A stretch of 64,000 nucleotides of DNA from positions 24,618-88,617 of the IMG/VR virus record IMGVR_UViG_3300035157_001159. One strand, written 5' to 3'. Both the position numbers and the translations under genes were made by a program. Of this stretch, positions 48,157 through 56,739 are shown piece by piece. This DNA is from a virus. Numbering within the stretch: the first letter of the stretch is position 1; each line of letters begins with the position of its first letter. Under the pieces are notes generated by a model that worked only from the letters and a program-made list of their open reading frames with translations, made no database searches and had not been told where the DNA came from.

Positions 48157-48586
48157 AACTTATACCAAGTTCTTTCTCTGTGATGACTTTAAATTGCCAT
48201 TGTCTATCAGCACACCATTCTCTTGCCCTTTTCCATTTTGTTTGGTTTGTGGCATATGTATAACATTCACGTATATAACCAGGAGTTTGTCTTTTTGGTT
48301 TTTTGGGTGGATGGCATTGTTTTAATGGTTTAACTTCAACAAGATATTTTTGTATTGTTCCAGTCGATTCTCTTAATTTCATATAAAAATCTGGAAAGTA
48401 TCTTCGACGTTTTCCCTCAAATGTATAGGGAATAATAATTTCTTCACTGTTCCATTCTAATACATTTGCATTATTATCACAGTAAACCATGAATTTTCTT
48501 TCCCATAGTGATCGAAATATAATGTTAGTTGGATCACCTTTATACTTGTGAGGAAAAGTTGGACAATATTTTCCTTTATAAGCCAT
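48137..48586 (-). CDS. 4: gp4 head completion protein
   Basis: A 149-residue protein. FPHKYKGDPTNIIFRSLWERKFMVYCDNNANVLEWNSEE (opening of it) and RRRYFPDFYMK with YLVEVKPLKQ form the gp4 family pattern; it also resembles a PD-(D/E)xK nuclease fold (PDF...VEVKP, like TnsA). T4 gp4 (gp50/4) finishes heads before tail joining. Its promoter is probably the minus-strand CTAAATAG at 48611-48618, 24 nt upstream. Confidence 0.88.
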   Translation of the reverse strand: MAYKGKYCPTFPHKYKGDPTNIIFRSLWERKFMVYCDNNANVLEWNSEEIIIPYTFEGKRRRYFPDFYMKLRESTGTIQKYLVEVKPLKQCHPPKKPKRQTPGYIRECYTYATNQTKWKRAREWCADRQWQFKVITEKELGISYGKKKS

Positions 48587-48593
48587 CTAAATA
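48587..48593 (+). promoter_or_regulatory. T4-type late promoter for gp54 (CTAAATA)
   Basis: CTAAATAG starts right after the gp4 start codon (on the other strand) and ends 26 nt before the GTG of gp54. It pairs with a divergent copy at 48611-48618. Confidence 0.7.
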
Positions 48594-48610
48594 GAAATGA
48601 TATAGTAAGA

Positions 48611-48618
48611 CTATTTAG
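48611..48618 (-). promoter_or_regulatory. T4-type late promoter for gp4 (CTAAATAG), minus strand
   Basis: The plus sequence CTATTTAG reads CTAAATAG on the minus strand, 24 nt before the gp4 ATG. The two divergent promoters cross over each other within 32 bp. Confidence 0.7.
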
Positions 48619-48619
48619 A

Positions 48620-49495
48620 GTGCCAGCACCAATCCCAAAGAAAATATCTCAGATATTACCAAAGTTTCAGAATGTTGCCCAAACTTCTCATTACTTAGTT
48701 AAGTTTGGATTGCCTCCTCATTATAATGGGGATGGTTATTCTTTAGCAGATCATCTTAGACGTAAAGGATTAGATTTTAGATTTGCTGGTGAAGATATTG
48801 GATTGCTTTGTAGTTCTGCTTCTTTACCAGGTAGTGCTTTTGCTACTTCTGAGGTTGTGGGTAATTATCAAGGTGTTGTAGAAAGATTTGCTCATACTAG
48901 AAATTTTACTCAGATAGCTTTAGAATTTTATGTTGATAATTTATATAAGTCATTAAAGTTTTTAGAACATTGGATGGAATATATTTCTGGTGCTAATCCA
49001 TCTGATCCAAAACATCCAACATCTTATCATTTTAAGATGAGGTATCCAGAACTCTATAAATCAAATGAAACTAAAATAGTTAAATTTGAAAAGAATTATA
49101 GACAATTTTTAGAATATAAATTTATTGGTTTATTTCCACTATCATTAAATTCTACAAGAGTTTCTTATCAAAATTCTCAAGTTTTAAAGGCAACTTGTAC
49201 TTTTAGTTATGATCGTTATATTTGTGGAGAAGCCACTACTGCTGCTGAGTTTAGGGGTACGGATCTTAATAATAGTGGTAATAACATTTATAATAATCGA
49301 CCATATTCTTTACCTGCTGTTTTAGGAGCTCAATCTAGAGGAAATCCAATTACTATTTTAAATACTGCTGCTGGACTTCCACAAATTAATAAATCCCAAA
49401 ATCAAGTTTCTTCATTAAATACTGGATTTTCTGGTAGTATTGTAAATGCTAGACCAGATCAAGTTGTTGGATCACGTACTATACCTGTTACATAA
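48620..49495 (+). CDS. 54: gp54 baseplate tail-tube initiator
   Basis: A 292-residue protein if the GTG giving (M)PAPIPKKISQ is used. An ATG at 48548 in frame would overlap gp4 and lie upstream of the late promoter, so it is rejected. VKFGLPPHYNGDGYSLADHL, SSASLPGSAFATSEVVGNYQ, FYVDNLYKSLKFLEHWMEYI and YQNSQVLKATCTFSYDRYI match the gp54 family. T4 gp54 primes tail-tube growth on gp48. The Shine-Dalgarno before the GTG is weak (TTTAGAG). Confidence 0.85.
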   Translation: MPAPIPKKISQILPKFQNVAQTSHYLVKFGLPPHYNGDGYSLADHLRRKGLDFRFAGEDIGLLCSSASLPGSAFATSEVVGNYQGVVERFAHTRNFTQIALEFYVDNLYKSLKFLEHWMEYISGANPSDPKHPTSYHFKMRYPELYKSNETKIVKFEKNYRQFLEYKFIGLFPLSLNSTRVSYQNSQVLKATCTFSYDRYICGEATTAAEFRGTDLNNSGNNIYNNRPYSLPAVLGAQSRGNPITILNTAAGLPQINKSQNQVSSLNTGFSGSIVNARPDQVVGSRTIPVT

Positions 49496-49509
49496 CTTGA
49501 AAATAGTGC

Positions 49510-49517
49510 TATAAATA
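49510..49517 (+). promoter_or_regulatory. T4-type late promoter (TATAAATA)
   Basis: TATAAATA ends 22 nt before the gp26-like ATG at 49540. Confidence 0.75.
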
Positions 49518-49539
49518 AAATTACTGAATTGAGCATATT

Positions 49540-50256
49540 ATGCCTTTACCAAAGATTTCGACACCGACGTATGAGTTGGTAATACCTTCGTCAAAAAAGA
49601 AAGTTAAGTTTAGACCATTTTTAGTTAGAGAAGAAAAAATTCTTATTGTCGCAATGGAATCAAATGATCCAAAACAAATTGCGATTGCTGTTAAGGATGT
49701 TCTAAAATCATGTATTCTTAGTAGAGGTATTAAAGTTGAAAACTTGGCAACTTTTGATATTGAGTATTTGTTTTTAAATGTGAGAGGGAAATCTGTTGGT
49801 GAGGAGGTTGAAGTTACTATTACTTGTCCAGATGATAATGAAACTCAAGTTCCTTCAATTATTAATTTGGATGATATAAAAGTTCAGATTAGTGAAGATC
49901 ATAGTCCTGATATAAAATTGGATGATCAGTATACTTTAAGAATGAAGTATCCATCTATGGATGAGTTTATTAAAACTAATTTTCAGACAGGTGAAATAAG
50001 TGTTGATGATACTTTTCAGTTAATTGCTTCTTGTATAGAACAAGTTTATTCTGAAGAGGAATCTTGGGCAGGTACTGATTGTACAAAGAAAGAGTTATCT
50101 GAATTTATTGGATCTTTAAATACAAAACAGTTTAAAGATGTGGAGAACTTTTTTGAAACCATGCCTAAATTATCCCATACAGTAAAGGTAACTAATCCAA
50201 ATACAAAAGTTGAGAGTGAGATTGTGTTGGAGGGATTGCAAAGTTTTTTCGCATAA
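49540..50256 (+). CDS. 26: gp26-like baseplate hub protein
   Basis: A 238-residue protein. PTYELVIPSSKKKVKFRPFL followed by VREEKILIVAMESNDPKQI is the clear gp26 (T4 baseplate hub family) N terminus, with EYLFLNVRGKSVGEEVEVTITCP and YTLRMKYPSMDEF after it. Helps assemble the central hub. It is 30 residues longer than T4 gp26 (208). The next small gene begins 2 nt after its stop. Confidence 0.85.
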   Translation: MPLPKISTPTYELVIPSSKKKVKFRPFLVREEKILIVAMESNDPKQIAIAVKDVLKSCILSRGIKVENLATFDIEYLFLNVRGKSVGEEVEVTITCPDDNETQVPSIINLDDIKVQISEDHSPDIKLDDQYTLRMKYPSMDEFIKTNFQTGEISVDDTFQLIASCIEQVYSEEESWAGTDCTKKELSEFIGSLNTKQFKDVENFFETMPKLSHTVKVTNPNTKVESEIVLEGLQSFFA

Positions 50257-50258
50257 GT

Positions 50259-50438
50259 ATGGCTCATGAAGATCTTGAGTCATACTATAAGATTAATTTT
50301 GCTTTGATGCAACACCATAAATATAGCTTAACAGAGATAGAAAATATGATGCCGTGGGAAAGAGAAATCTATCTTGCTCTTCTCCAACAATATATTGAAG
50401 AAGAAAATCTAAAAGCACAGCAACAATCGAATGGCTGA
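50259..50438 (+). CDS. Small baseplate-hub/tape-measure-associated protein
   Basis: A 59-residue ORF: AHEDLESYYKINFALMQHHK, then YSLTEIENMMPWEREIYLALL and a charged helix. The position between gp26 and the tape-measure-like genes, and the YS-x2-E-x4-P-WERE-x-YL pattern, resemble the small chaperone (GpE/gpT-like) that many contractile-tail phages encode just before the tape measure. It overlaps the next gene by 8 bases. Assignment is inference. Confidence 0.65.
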   Translation: MAHEDLESYYKINFALMQHHKYSLTEIENMMPWEREIYLALLQQYIEEENLKAQQQSNG

Positions 50439-51891
50439 ACAACTAAAATCACCAATATCAGGAGGAATACGTGCAGTAAGAAATAAAGTTCCTGCTAGTA
50501 TGTTTGCTGCTCCTGTTGCAAAGCAACAAGCTGCTCAATCTCAGGATACTGTTACACCAGTTTTAGTACAAAATAATACTTTATTATTGGGTAATGTTGT
50601 TAGACAACTTAATGTTGTTACACAACAAATGCGTAATTTAAGAGAAGGTATAGATGTTGTAAGAAGCAATATGGAGCTTCAGCTTTCTTTAGATAGACAA
50701 AGAGAAGCAGCAGAAGCAAAAAGACAATTTGAGGCATCAGAAGAAAATTATAGATCAGAAGGTGAGAAGAGGATAGAGCAAAAAACTCAAGCAGCTTTAA
50801 TAACACCGTTTTCTAGAATAGCATCAAAAGCTCAACTTACTTTGGGTTCTTTGGGTAAATTTTTCACTACTTTATTTTTTGGGTGGTTGGCAAATAAAGG
50901 CATACAAGCTATGCAAGCTATGTCTGATGGTAATAGGAAAAAATTAAAACAAATTGGTTTAACTGTTGCTGGATCATTACTTACTATTGGTGCGTTATTC
51001 TTAACTAGTAAGTTTGGTATAGCTAGAATTGTTGGTACTTTAGGTAGAATACTTTTTACTACTAAGGGATTTGCTCTTGGTAAAGTATTCAGTGCACCTT
51101 TTATATGGTTTGGTAATATTTTTAGAGGTATTCTTGGATTCCTTGTTACAAAATTTCCTTGGGTTTTATTAGGTGCTTCACTTCCTCAAGCAGGTTGGAA
51201 TAATGATCAAGGTTATAATGAGGGTGGATTAGTAGAAGGAGGTTCTGATGAAAACGAAGGATCAAATAAGGTAAATGAATTATTAGAAAAATATCCAGAA
51301 TCTAGACTCGAAAATAATAATAATGTTGTTGGTATTACAACATCAAGTGAACTAAAATCTATTGAAAAGAAAGATGAAGAACAAGGGTGGTTTAAGAAAT
51401 TTATGAGCTTTGATTGGTTATTGGGTGCTGAAGTTCCTTTAGATGAAAATCGTCAACCAATAATACCAGAGGGTGGTAATGGTCAAGACTCTAATGTAAT
51501 TATAGATGGAAATGAAGAGAATGTAAATAAAGATATAATAGTTAACAGTGTAGAGGATTTTCGTGAGAAATATCCAAATTCTGTTCTTCCTGAAGGTTTT
51601 AGTACATCCCCTTGGGGATTTGGTATGAATAAAACAGGTTCATTTGATGCTTCTTCAATTGAACCAATTAAAAAAGATCAAAGTAATATAAGTGAAGTAA
51701 TAAGTAAAGAAGTTGAAACTGGTCCAACGATAATTCCTATTCCTATTAGTGGTAGTAGTAAAAATCCTCTTGATAATTCAGGAAAAGTTGGTGGAGCATC
51801 TGGAACTGTACCAACTATACCACCATTGAATGATAGTAATAATTATGTCTATACGGCATATAAAGAATTTAATATAAGTCCTGTTAGATAA
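50431..51891 (+). CDS. Tape-measure-like structural protein 1
   Basis: A 486-residue protein. Residues about 45-125 are a long charged helix (QLNVVTQQMRNLREGIDVV, REAAEAKRQFEASEENYRSE), probably coiled coil. Residues about 135-260 hold hydrophobic segments (GKFFTTLFFGWLANKG, TVAGSLLTIGALFLTSKFG, FRGILGFLVTKFPWVLLGASL) typical of tape measures. A GYNEGGLVEGGS turn and an acidic, low-complexity C-terminal third follow. It lies where T4 has gp29. It may share the tape-measure task with the next gene, with which it shares the GYNxGGLV motif. Confidence 0.7.
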   Translation: MAEQLKSPISGGIRAVRNKVPASMFAAPVAKQQAAQSQDTVTPVLVQNNTLLLGNVVRQLNVVTQQMRNLREGIDVVRSNMELQLSLDRQREAAEAKRQFEASEENYRSEGEKRIEQKTQAALITPFSRIASKAQLTLGSLGKFFTTLFFGWLANKGIQAMQAMSDGNRKKLKQIGLTVAGSLLTIGALFLTSKFGIARIVGTLGRILFTTKGFALGKVFSAPFIWFGNIFRGILGFLVTKFPWVLLGASLPQAGWNNDQGYNEGGLVEGGSDENEGSNKVNELLEKYPESRLENNNNVVGITTSSELKSIEKKDEEQGWFKKFMSFDWLLGAEVPLDENRQPIIPEGGNGQDSNVIIDGNEENVNKDIIVNSVEDFREKYPNSVLPEGFSTSPWGFGMNKTGSFDASSIEPIKKDQSNISEVISKEVETGPTIIPIPISGSSKNPLDNSGKVGGASGTVPTIPPLNDSNNYVYTAYKEFNISPVR

Positions 51892-51893
51892 TT

Positions 51894-53285
51894 ATGGCTG
51901 TTGCTCAAAGAAAACTTAGGAGGTCTTTACTAAATTCTTCTATTAATATTAGAAAAATTAGTGAAAGTATGTCTACCTTTGGCAAATCAATTGTCAAAAC
52001 AAGTAGAACTACCTCTGAAATTATTGATGTAACTCAGGATAGAGCTAAGTTTACAAATAGACTTATTAAAGATGATGATAGATATTTTAGAAGAAGAGTA
52101 GAGGCAAGAAGAAGGAGAAATAATGAAGATATTATAGAAGCTTCTACTATTACTGGAGTTGTTAAGCGTACTGGTAAAATACGTACTAGTAGTACTAAAG
52201 GATTTTTAGGTAGAATAATGGATTTCTTTGGTATTCTTTTTCTTGGTTGGGGTCTTAAATATCTACCATCGATTATAAAGGGTGCTAATGCTTTGATGAA
52301 AGGTATGGGTAAGTTAGTTTTAATTTTAAAAGATTATCTATCTGGAACTTATGATATACTTAGTGGATTTGGTGGAGCTTTAACATCTATTGGAAAGTCT
52401 GTATTAACTATGGACTTCAGTACTCTAGCTCAAGATTTGGGTGAGAATTTGGGTAAGGTTGTTGATGGTTTTGGTGATTTATATAATGCTATAGTGGAAT
52501 CTTTTCAGGCTGTAGCAAATCCTGTATGGTGGGGTCTTAATATAATTAAAAGGAGTTTTTGGCAGTTTGGTAGACCTGATCCTAATGAAATGGGTGATGA
52601 TTCCAATCCTGGTTATAATAAAGGTGGATTAGTTAAACATGATACACCTCCTGCTGTTAGAAATAAACCTAAATTATCTCCTATTAAACCATTAAAGTTT
52701 AATACTGGTGGATCGGTTAAGACTAAGGGAACTGTTGGATATGATACTGTTCCTGCTTGGTTAACATCTGGTGAATATGTTATAACACAATCTGTTGTTA
52801 ATGATTTGGGTACAGAATTTTTTGATGCGATAAATTCAATGACATACCATCCTTCAATTAAGGATATTGATGTTACTGAAGATCAAACTGATAAGTATAG
52901 GAAATTTCAGCAAAGAATGTCTAGAAAATGGGCATTTGAGTTTGATAGATTTGTTGATAGTGTTACGAACTTTATATCTAACATAGAGCAACCAACTTTT
53001 AATCCTGAGGATATAATTTCTAAGATCAATGCTGAATTGGATTCAAATTCTGAAGAACTTGAAAATATAGGACTCAAAATTAATAATATGATAAAGGTGA
53101 TTAATAAAGATATATCTAATATTCAATTTGAACCAGTTAGTAAAACCAAACAGATTTTTGTTCCTATATCAGATGGTCAAGATAGTCAACAAGCACTTCC
53201 AGATGTTACTGGACAATATATTGGTGATATTATAAGTAAAAATGTTAATATTATGAAAATACTTCAAGATTTAAAATACGCTTAA
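51894..53285 (+). CDS. Tape-measure-like structural protein 2
   Basis: A 463-residue protein starting 2 nt after the previous stop. Basic N terminus (AQRKLRRSLLNSS), hydrophobic segments (MDFFGILFLGWGLKYLPSII, GKLVLILKDYLSG) and GYNKGGLVKHD. KFNTGGSVKTKGTVGYDTVPA with WLTSGEYVITQSVVNDLG is the short domain found at the end of many tail tape-measure proteins (TDTVPAMLTPGEFV type). A helical tail follows. Together with protein 1 it probably fills the place of gp29. Confidence 0.72.
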   Translation: MAVAQRKLRRSLLNSSINIRKISESMSTFGKSIVKTSRTTSEIIDVTQDRAKFTNRLIKDDDRYFRRRVEARRRRNNEDIIEASTITGVVKRTGKIRTSSTKGFLGRIMDFFGILFLGWGLKYLPSIIKGANALMKGMGKLVLILKDYLSGTYDILSGFGGALTSIGKSVLTMDFSTLAQDLGENLGKVVDGFGDLYNAIVESFQAVANPVWWGLNIIKRSFWQFGRPDPNEMGDDSNPGYNKGGLVKHDTPPAVRNKPKLSPIKPLKFNTGGSVKTKGTVGYDTVPAWLTSGEYVITQSVVNDLGTEFFDAINSMTYHPSIKDIDVTEDQTDKYRKFQQRMSRKWAFEFDRFVDSVTNFISNIEQPTFNPEDIISKINAELDSNSEELENIGLKINNMIKVINKDISNIQFEPVSKTKQIFVPISDGQDSQQALPDVTGQYIGDIISKNVNIMKILQDLKYA

Positions 53286-53286
53286 A

Positions 53287-54636
53287 ATGGCAGCAAAAGA
53301 TCCCTCTATTTACGAATATATTATAATTGAGTCATCTGACGGTAAACGTAAAGTTAATATAGAACCTGCTGTTGTTGGATTTCAATACTATGAAGATATA
53401 TTTTCTCCAACAATTACAGCAAAGATGTTGATTGTCAATACAGGTCAGAGTATAAAAGATCCTGATGGTAATAAGTTACAATCGCTTTATAATGGTTTAC
53501 CTATAAGGGGTGGTGAAAGGGTTGTTATGAAAATTTCTGGTAATACTAAAGATAATCCAGGATTAGCTTTCTCTAAAGATGATCCTAATAAACATCTTTA
53601 TGTTTCTAGTGTTACTAGTGTAAGTAGAACATCTACACTTGAATCGTTTGTTTTAAATTTAGTATCAAGAGAAGCTATAACTAATGAAACTTCTAGGGTT
53701 GGTAAAAAATATAAAGCTGGAAAAATATCTGAAACTGTAACTTCGATAGTTAAAGAATTTCTTAAGACAGAAAAAGAGATGGATGTTGATGAGACTGAAA
53801 ATAAGTATGTTTTTATTGGTAATATGAGAAAACCATTTACATTATTGACTTGGTTGGCTTCTAAATCTGTTCCTGGTGGAAAGGAAACTAAAGAAGGTAG
53901 TGGTGGAACTGCTGGATATTGTTTTTATGAAACTATGAGTGGATTTAAGTATAAGTCTATTGATGGTTTAGTGACTCAAGAACCGTTTGATAAAGAGTAT
54001 CAATATACTGAAGTTGTTGATAGTAGTGCAATGGAAGATGATTATAAGATTATAAAATATAGAACTGATGAGAATCAAGATTTACTTGGAAAGTTAAAGA
54101 GAGGTGCTTATTGTAGTTATAGAATGTATTTTGACCCTCTTGAATTGAATTATAGAGATAAATTATTTGATCAATCTGATTATAGTGGTAAAGTAAAAAA
54201 TACTGGAGAACCAATAGTTTTACCTCCTGTAGCACAGGATGCTGATAAAACTTTAGGTGAAATTCCTAGTAGATTTATAACTGCTATTATAGATAGGGGA
54301 ACTTTTGATCCTGATCCTAAGACGACTGCAAAAGAATTAGCAGATAAAAAAGATCCAAATGCTTACCCTATGAAGGTTCAGGCACAATCTTTGATGAGAT
54401 ATAATACTATTATGACTCAGACAATATCAATGACAATACCTTCTAATACTAATTTAGAAGCTGGTAAGCTTATTAAATGTTCATTCCCTCTTCTTACTGT
54501 TTCTAAGGATAAATCTGATGATCCACAACAAAGTGGTCTATATATGATTAGAGGACTATGTCATTATTTTGATTCTGATGGATCATACACTTCTTTGGAG
54601 TTAATTAAGGATACTTTTGGAGAGCAAGAAAAATGA
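53287..54636 (+). CDS. 27: gp27-like baseplate hub protein
   Basis: A 449-residue protein. The N terminus DPSIYEYIIIESSDGKRKVN with FQYYEDIFSPTITAKMLIVN is the hub protein start, and SVTSVSRTSTLESFVLNLVSREAI (second part of the tandem domain), the QTISMTIPSNTNLEAGKLIKC strand and SGLYMIRGLCHYFDSDGSYTS follow the gp27/gpD plan. It forms the trimeric cup below the tail tube that holds gp5. It overlaps gp5 by 4 bases. Confidence 0.85.
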   Translation: MAAKDPSIYEYIIIESSDGKRKVNIEPAVVGFQYYEDIFSPTITAKMLIVNTGQSIKDPDGNKLQSLYNGLPIRGGERVVMKISGNTKDNPGLAFSKDDPNKHLYVSSVTSVSRTSTLESFVLNLVSREAITNETSRVGKKYKAGKISETVTSIVKEFLKTEKEMDVDETENKYVFIGNMRKPFTLLTWLASKSVPGGKETKEGSGGTAGYCFYETMSGFKYKSIDGLVTQEPFDKEYQYTEVVDSSAMEDDYKIIKYRTDENQDLLGKLKRGAYCSYRMYFDPLELNYRDKLFDQSDYSGKVKNTGEPIVLPPVAQDADKTLGEIPSRFITAIIDRGTFDPDPKTTAKELADKKDPNAYPMKVQAQSLMRYNTIMTQTISMTIPSNTNLEAGKLIKCSFPLLTVSKDKSDDPQQSGLYMIRGLCHYFDSDGSYTSLELIKDTFGEQEK

Positions 54637-56711
54637 TTGAAGAGTCATTAATAAAAAGTAATTTTTTAGGTAGAGATGGATTTATATGGTGGGTTGGGCA
54701 AATCGCACCAGAAGAAGCACAAGGTGCTCAGATAAATGGTGGTGGGTTAGGTAATAGATTTAAGGTTCGTATTCTTGGGTATCATCCTTATGATGAGGCA
54801 ACCTTAGAAAATGATGATCTTCCTTGGGCACAAGTTTTATTAAGTCCTACTGATGGATCTGGAAGAGCTAATAGAGCAACGAGTGTAAAATTATCACCTG
54901 GTGATAATGTTTTTGGATTCTTTTTGGATGGAGACGATGCTCAACAACCAGTTATAATGGGTGTGTTTGGTGGTACACTTACTTCAGAACCATATATAAC
55001 TGAAAAATTTGAAAATCCTTTTCAACCATTTAAAGGATATACTTCTAAAATAACAAATGATGGTGCTTACATTATAAACAGGGAATCTAATGAGGCGAAT
55101 ACTAAATCGCAAGTTTCCCCAAGACATGTTCCTACATCAATGTTATCCGCACTTGGTGAGGATGCTAGGACTGCTTATAATGCTATAGGATCTACTGTTG
55201 TTGCTGCTACTCCTTCACAATCTTCTGCAGTACAGAAAATTAGTGGAGAAGTTAATAATCTTGTTAGTAAAATTCAATCCATAACTGGTGGTCTTGGAGA
55301 TGCTGTTGGTGCTATATCTGGTAAAGTTTCTAAACTTATAGATGGTGTCACATCTAGTATTAAAGGTATATCTAAGGGATTGGTTAATAATATGACTAAT
55401 AATCTCTTTAGTAAGGGATTAGCACCAGTATTGAAAGGTGGATTGGGTATATTATATAAAACTGTTTTCGGTCAAGTTTTAGCTGCTACAGGTAAAACTT
55501 CTTTTGCGAAGAGAGCTGGTGCTGCAGCACAGGGAGCAATGATGCCAGCAATTAAAGCTATGCAAAATATATTACCTTGTATTACTTCTAAAATAATGGA
55601 TGGTCTTGGTGGAATAATTAAGCAATTGCTTCAAAGTGTAGCGGATAATGTATCTAATTTTGTTTCTTGTATTGCTGATCAATTTGTTGGTGGTTTATTT
55701 AATTCTATTGTAGGTGGAATTACTAATGCGATGAGTGGAGTTATGGGAGGAGTAGGTAAACTTCTTGGTTTTATGGGTGGATTTGATATAGGTGGTTTTC
55801 TTAGAGGTAAAGCAGAGGGATTGTTGGGATTAGTTGGTGCTTTAACTTGTGATACTTCAGAACCAACATTTAATAAGAAGACTGGAGAATGGACAATTGG
55901 TAAAGGTCCTAAAAATATAATTGGTGTTTCTGTTGATGCTATAGTAAAAGTTGCTAATGCTGCGGATAAACTTGTAGAAGATATTGTAGGTGGTATTCAG
56001 GGAATAAGTGTTGCTTCTGGATCTTTAGGAATGTTTGATTTCTTGAATCCAAGTGTAAGTAATCCTGGATTTAAGAGTGGACTTGGGGAATGTTATGCTG
56101 GTCCTCCATTAAATTGTGCTGGATTGAAGGTTAATATTTTTGGTGGTGGAGGTACACAAGCACTTGGTAAAGCAATTATGGGATCTATAGTTGGTGATAA
56201 TGCTGCTGCTGTTGGAAGTCTTATTGGAATTGATTTGGTTAGTGGTGGATCTGGATACACAACACCACCATATGTTGAGATAACTGATAATTGTAATAAA
56301 GGAGTTGGTGCTATAGCAAGAGCAGTTATAGATCAGGATGAAGATTCTCCTACTTATCAACAGGTAACAGACATTTATATTGTATCAGAAGGTGAAGGAT
56401 ACCCAATACCTGAGGATCAAGATCCTGTTGTAATAGATCATATTGTTATTGTTAATCCTGGACAAGATTATGATAGTGATGATACAATTACTGATGGTGA
56501 TAATGAATATACTATTCGTGTTGATGGTAGAGGACATATTGTAGATGTCTTTTCACCAGATAATTCATTATTAAATCAGAAAGAGATTGAGGAATTGCCA
56601 TCACTTACTATTAACACTAAAACTGGGTACGGTGCTGTATTAAAAGCTGCCTTGAAGGTTAAACCTACCTATCAAGGAGAAGTTAAGCAAGTTATCGACT
56701 GTGTGAGTTGA
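54633..56711 (+). CDS. 5: gp5-like baseplate hub/spike protein without a lysozyme domain
   Basis: A 692-residue protein. Residues about 12-115 are the gp5 OB-fold (FIWWVGQIAPEEAQG, NRFKVRILGYHPYDEATLEN, PWAQVLLSPTDGSG, KLSPGDNVFGFFLDGDDAQQPVIMG; given in parts). The T4 lysozyme domain should come next but no E-x8-D-x5-T site is seen. In its place (about 200-440) is a long Gly/Ala/Ile-rich amphipathic region (GGLGDAVGAISGKVSKLIDG). Residues about 530-650 have GSGYTTPPYVEIT and EGEGYPIPEDQDPVVI repeats. The beta-helix needle is absent and is encoded separately by the next gene. Confidence 0.82.
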   Translation: MIEESLIKSNFLGRDGFIWWVGQIAPEEAQGAQINGGGLGNRFKVRILGYHPYDEATLENDDLPWAQVLLSPTDGSGRANRATSVKLSPGDNVFGFFLDGDDAQQPVIMGVFGGTLTSEPYITEKFENPFQPFKGYTSKITNDGAYIINRESNEANTKSQVSPRHVPTSMLSALGEDARTAYNAIGSTVVAATPSQSSAVQKISGEVNNLVSKIQSITGGLGDAVGAISGKVSKLIDGVTSSIKGISKGLVNNMTNNLFSKGLAPVLKGGLGILYKTVFGQVLAATGKTSFAKRAGAAAQGAMMPAIKAMQNILPCITSKIMDGLGGIIKQLLQSVADNVSNFVSCIADQFVGGLFNSIVGGITNAMSGVMGGVGKLLGFMGGFDIGGFLRGKAEGLLGLVGALTCDTSEPTFNKKTGEWTIGKGPKNIIGVSVDAIVKVANAADKLVEDIVGGIQGISVASGSLGMFDFLNPSVSNPGFKSGLGECYAGPPLNCAGLKVNIFGGGGTQALGKAIMGSIVGDNAAAVGSLIGIDLVSGGSGYTTPPYVEITDNCNKGVGAIARAVIDQDEDSPTYQQVTDIYIVSEGEGYPIPEDQDPVVIDHIVIVNPGQDYDSDDTITDGDNEYTIRVDGRGHIVDVFSPDNSLLNQKEIEELPSLTINTKTGYGAVLKAALKVKPTYQGEVKQVIDCVS

Positions 56712-56718
56712 AATAAAT
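56711..56718 (+). promoter_or_regulatory. T4-type late promoter (AATAAATA)
   Basis: AATAAATA directly follows the gp5 stop and ends 21 nt before the ATG at 56740. Confidence 0.6.
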
Positions 56719-56739
56719 AAAAGGGTATAGTATTAGAAT

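Noticed and set aside
48548-48619. Longer gp54 start at ATG 48548
   Set aside because: It would overlap the divergent gp4 coding start by 39 nt and lie upstream of the CTAAATA late promoter; the extra residues do not fit the family.
54633-56711. T4-type lysozyme domain in gp5
   Set aside because: No E-x8-D-x5-T catalytic pattern or GIGH motif is visible between the OB-fold and the C-terminal repeats.
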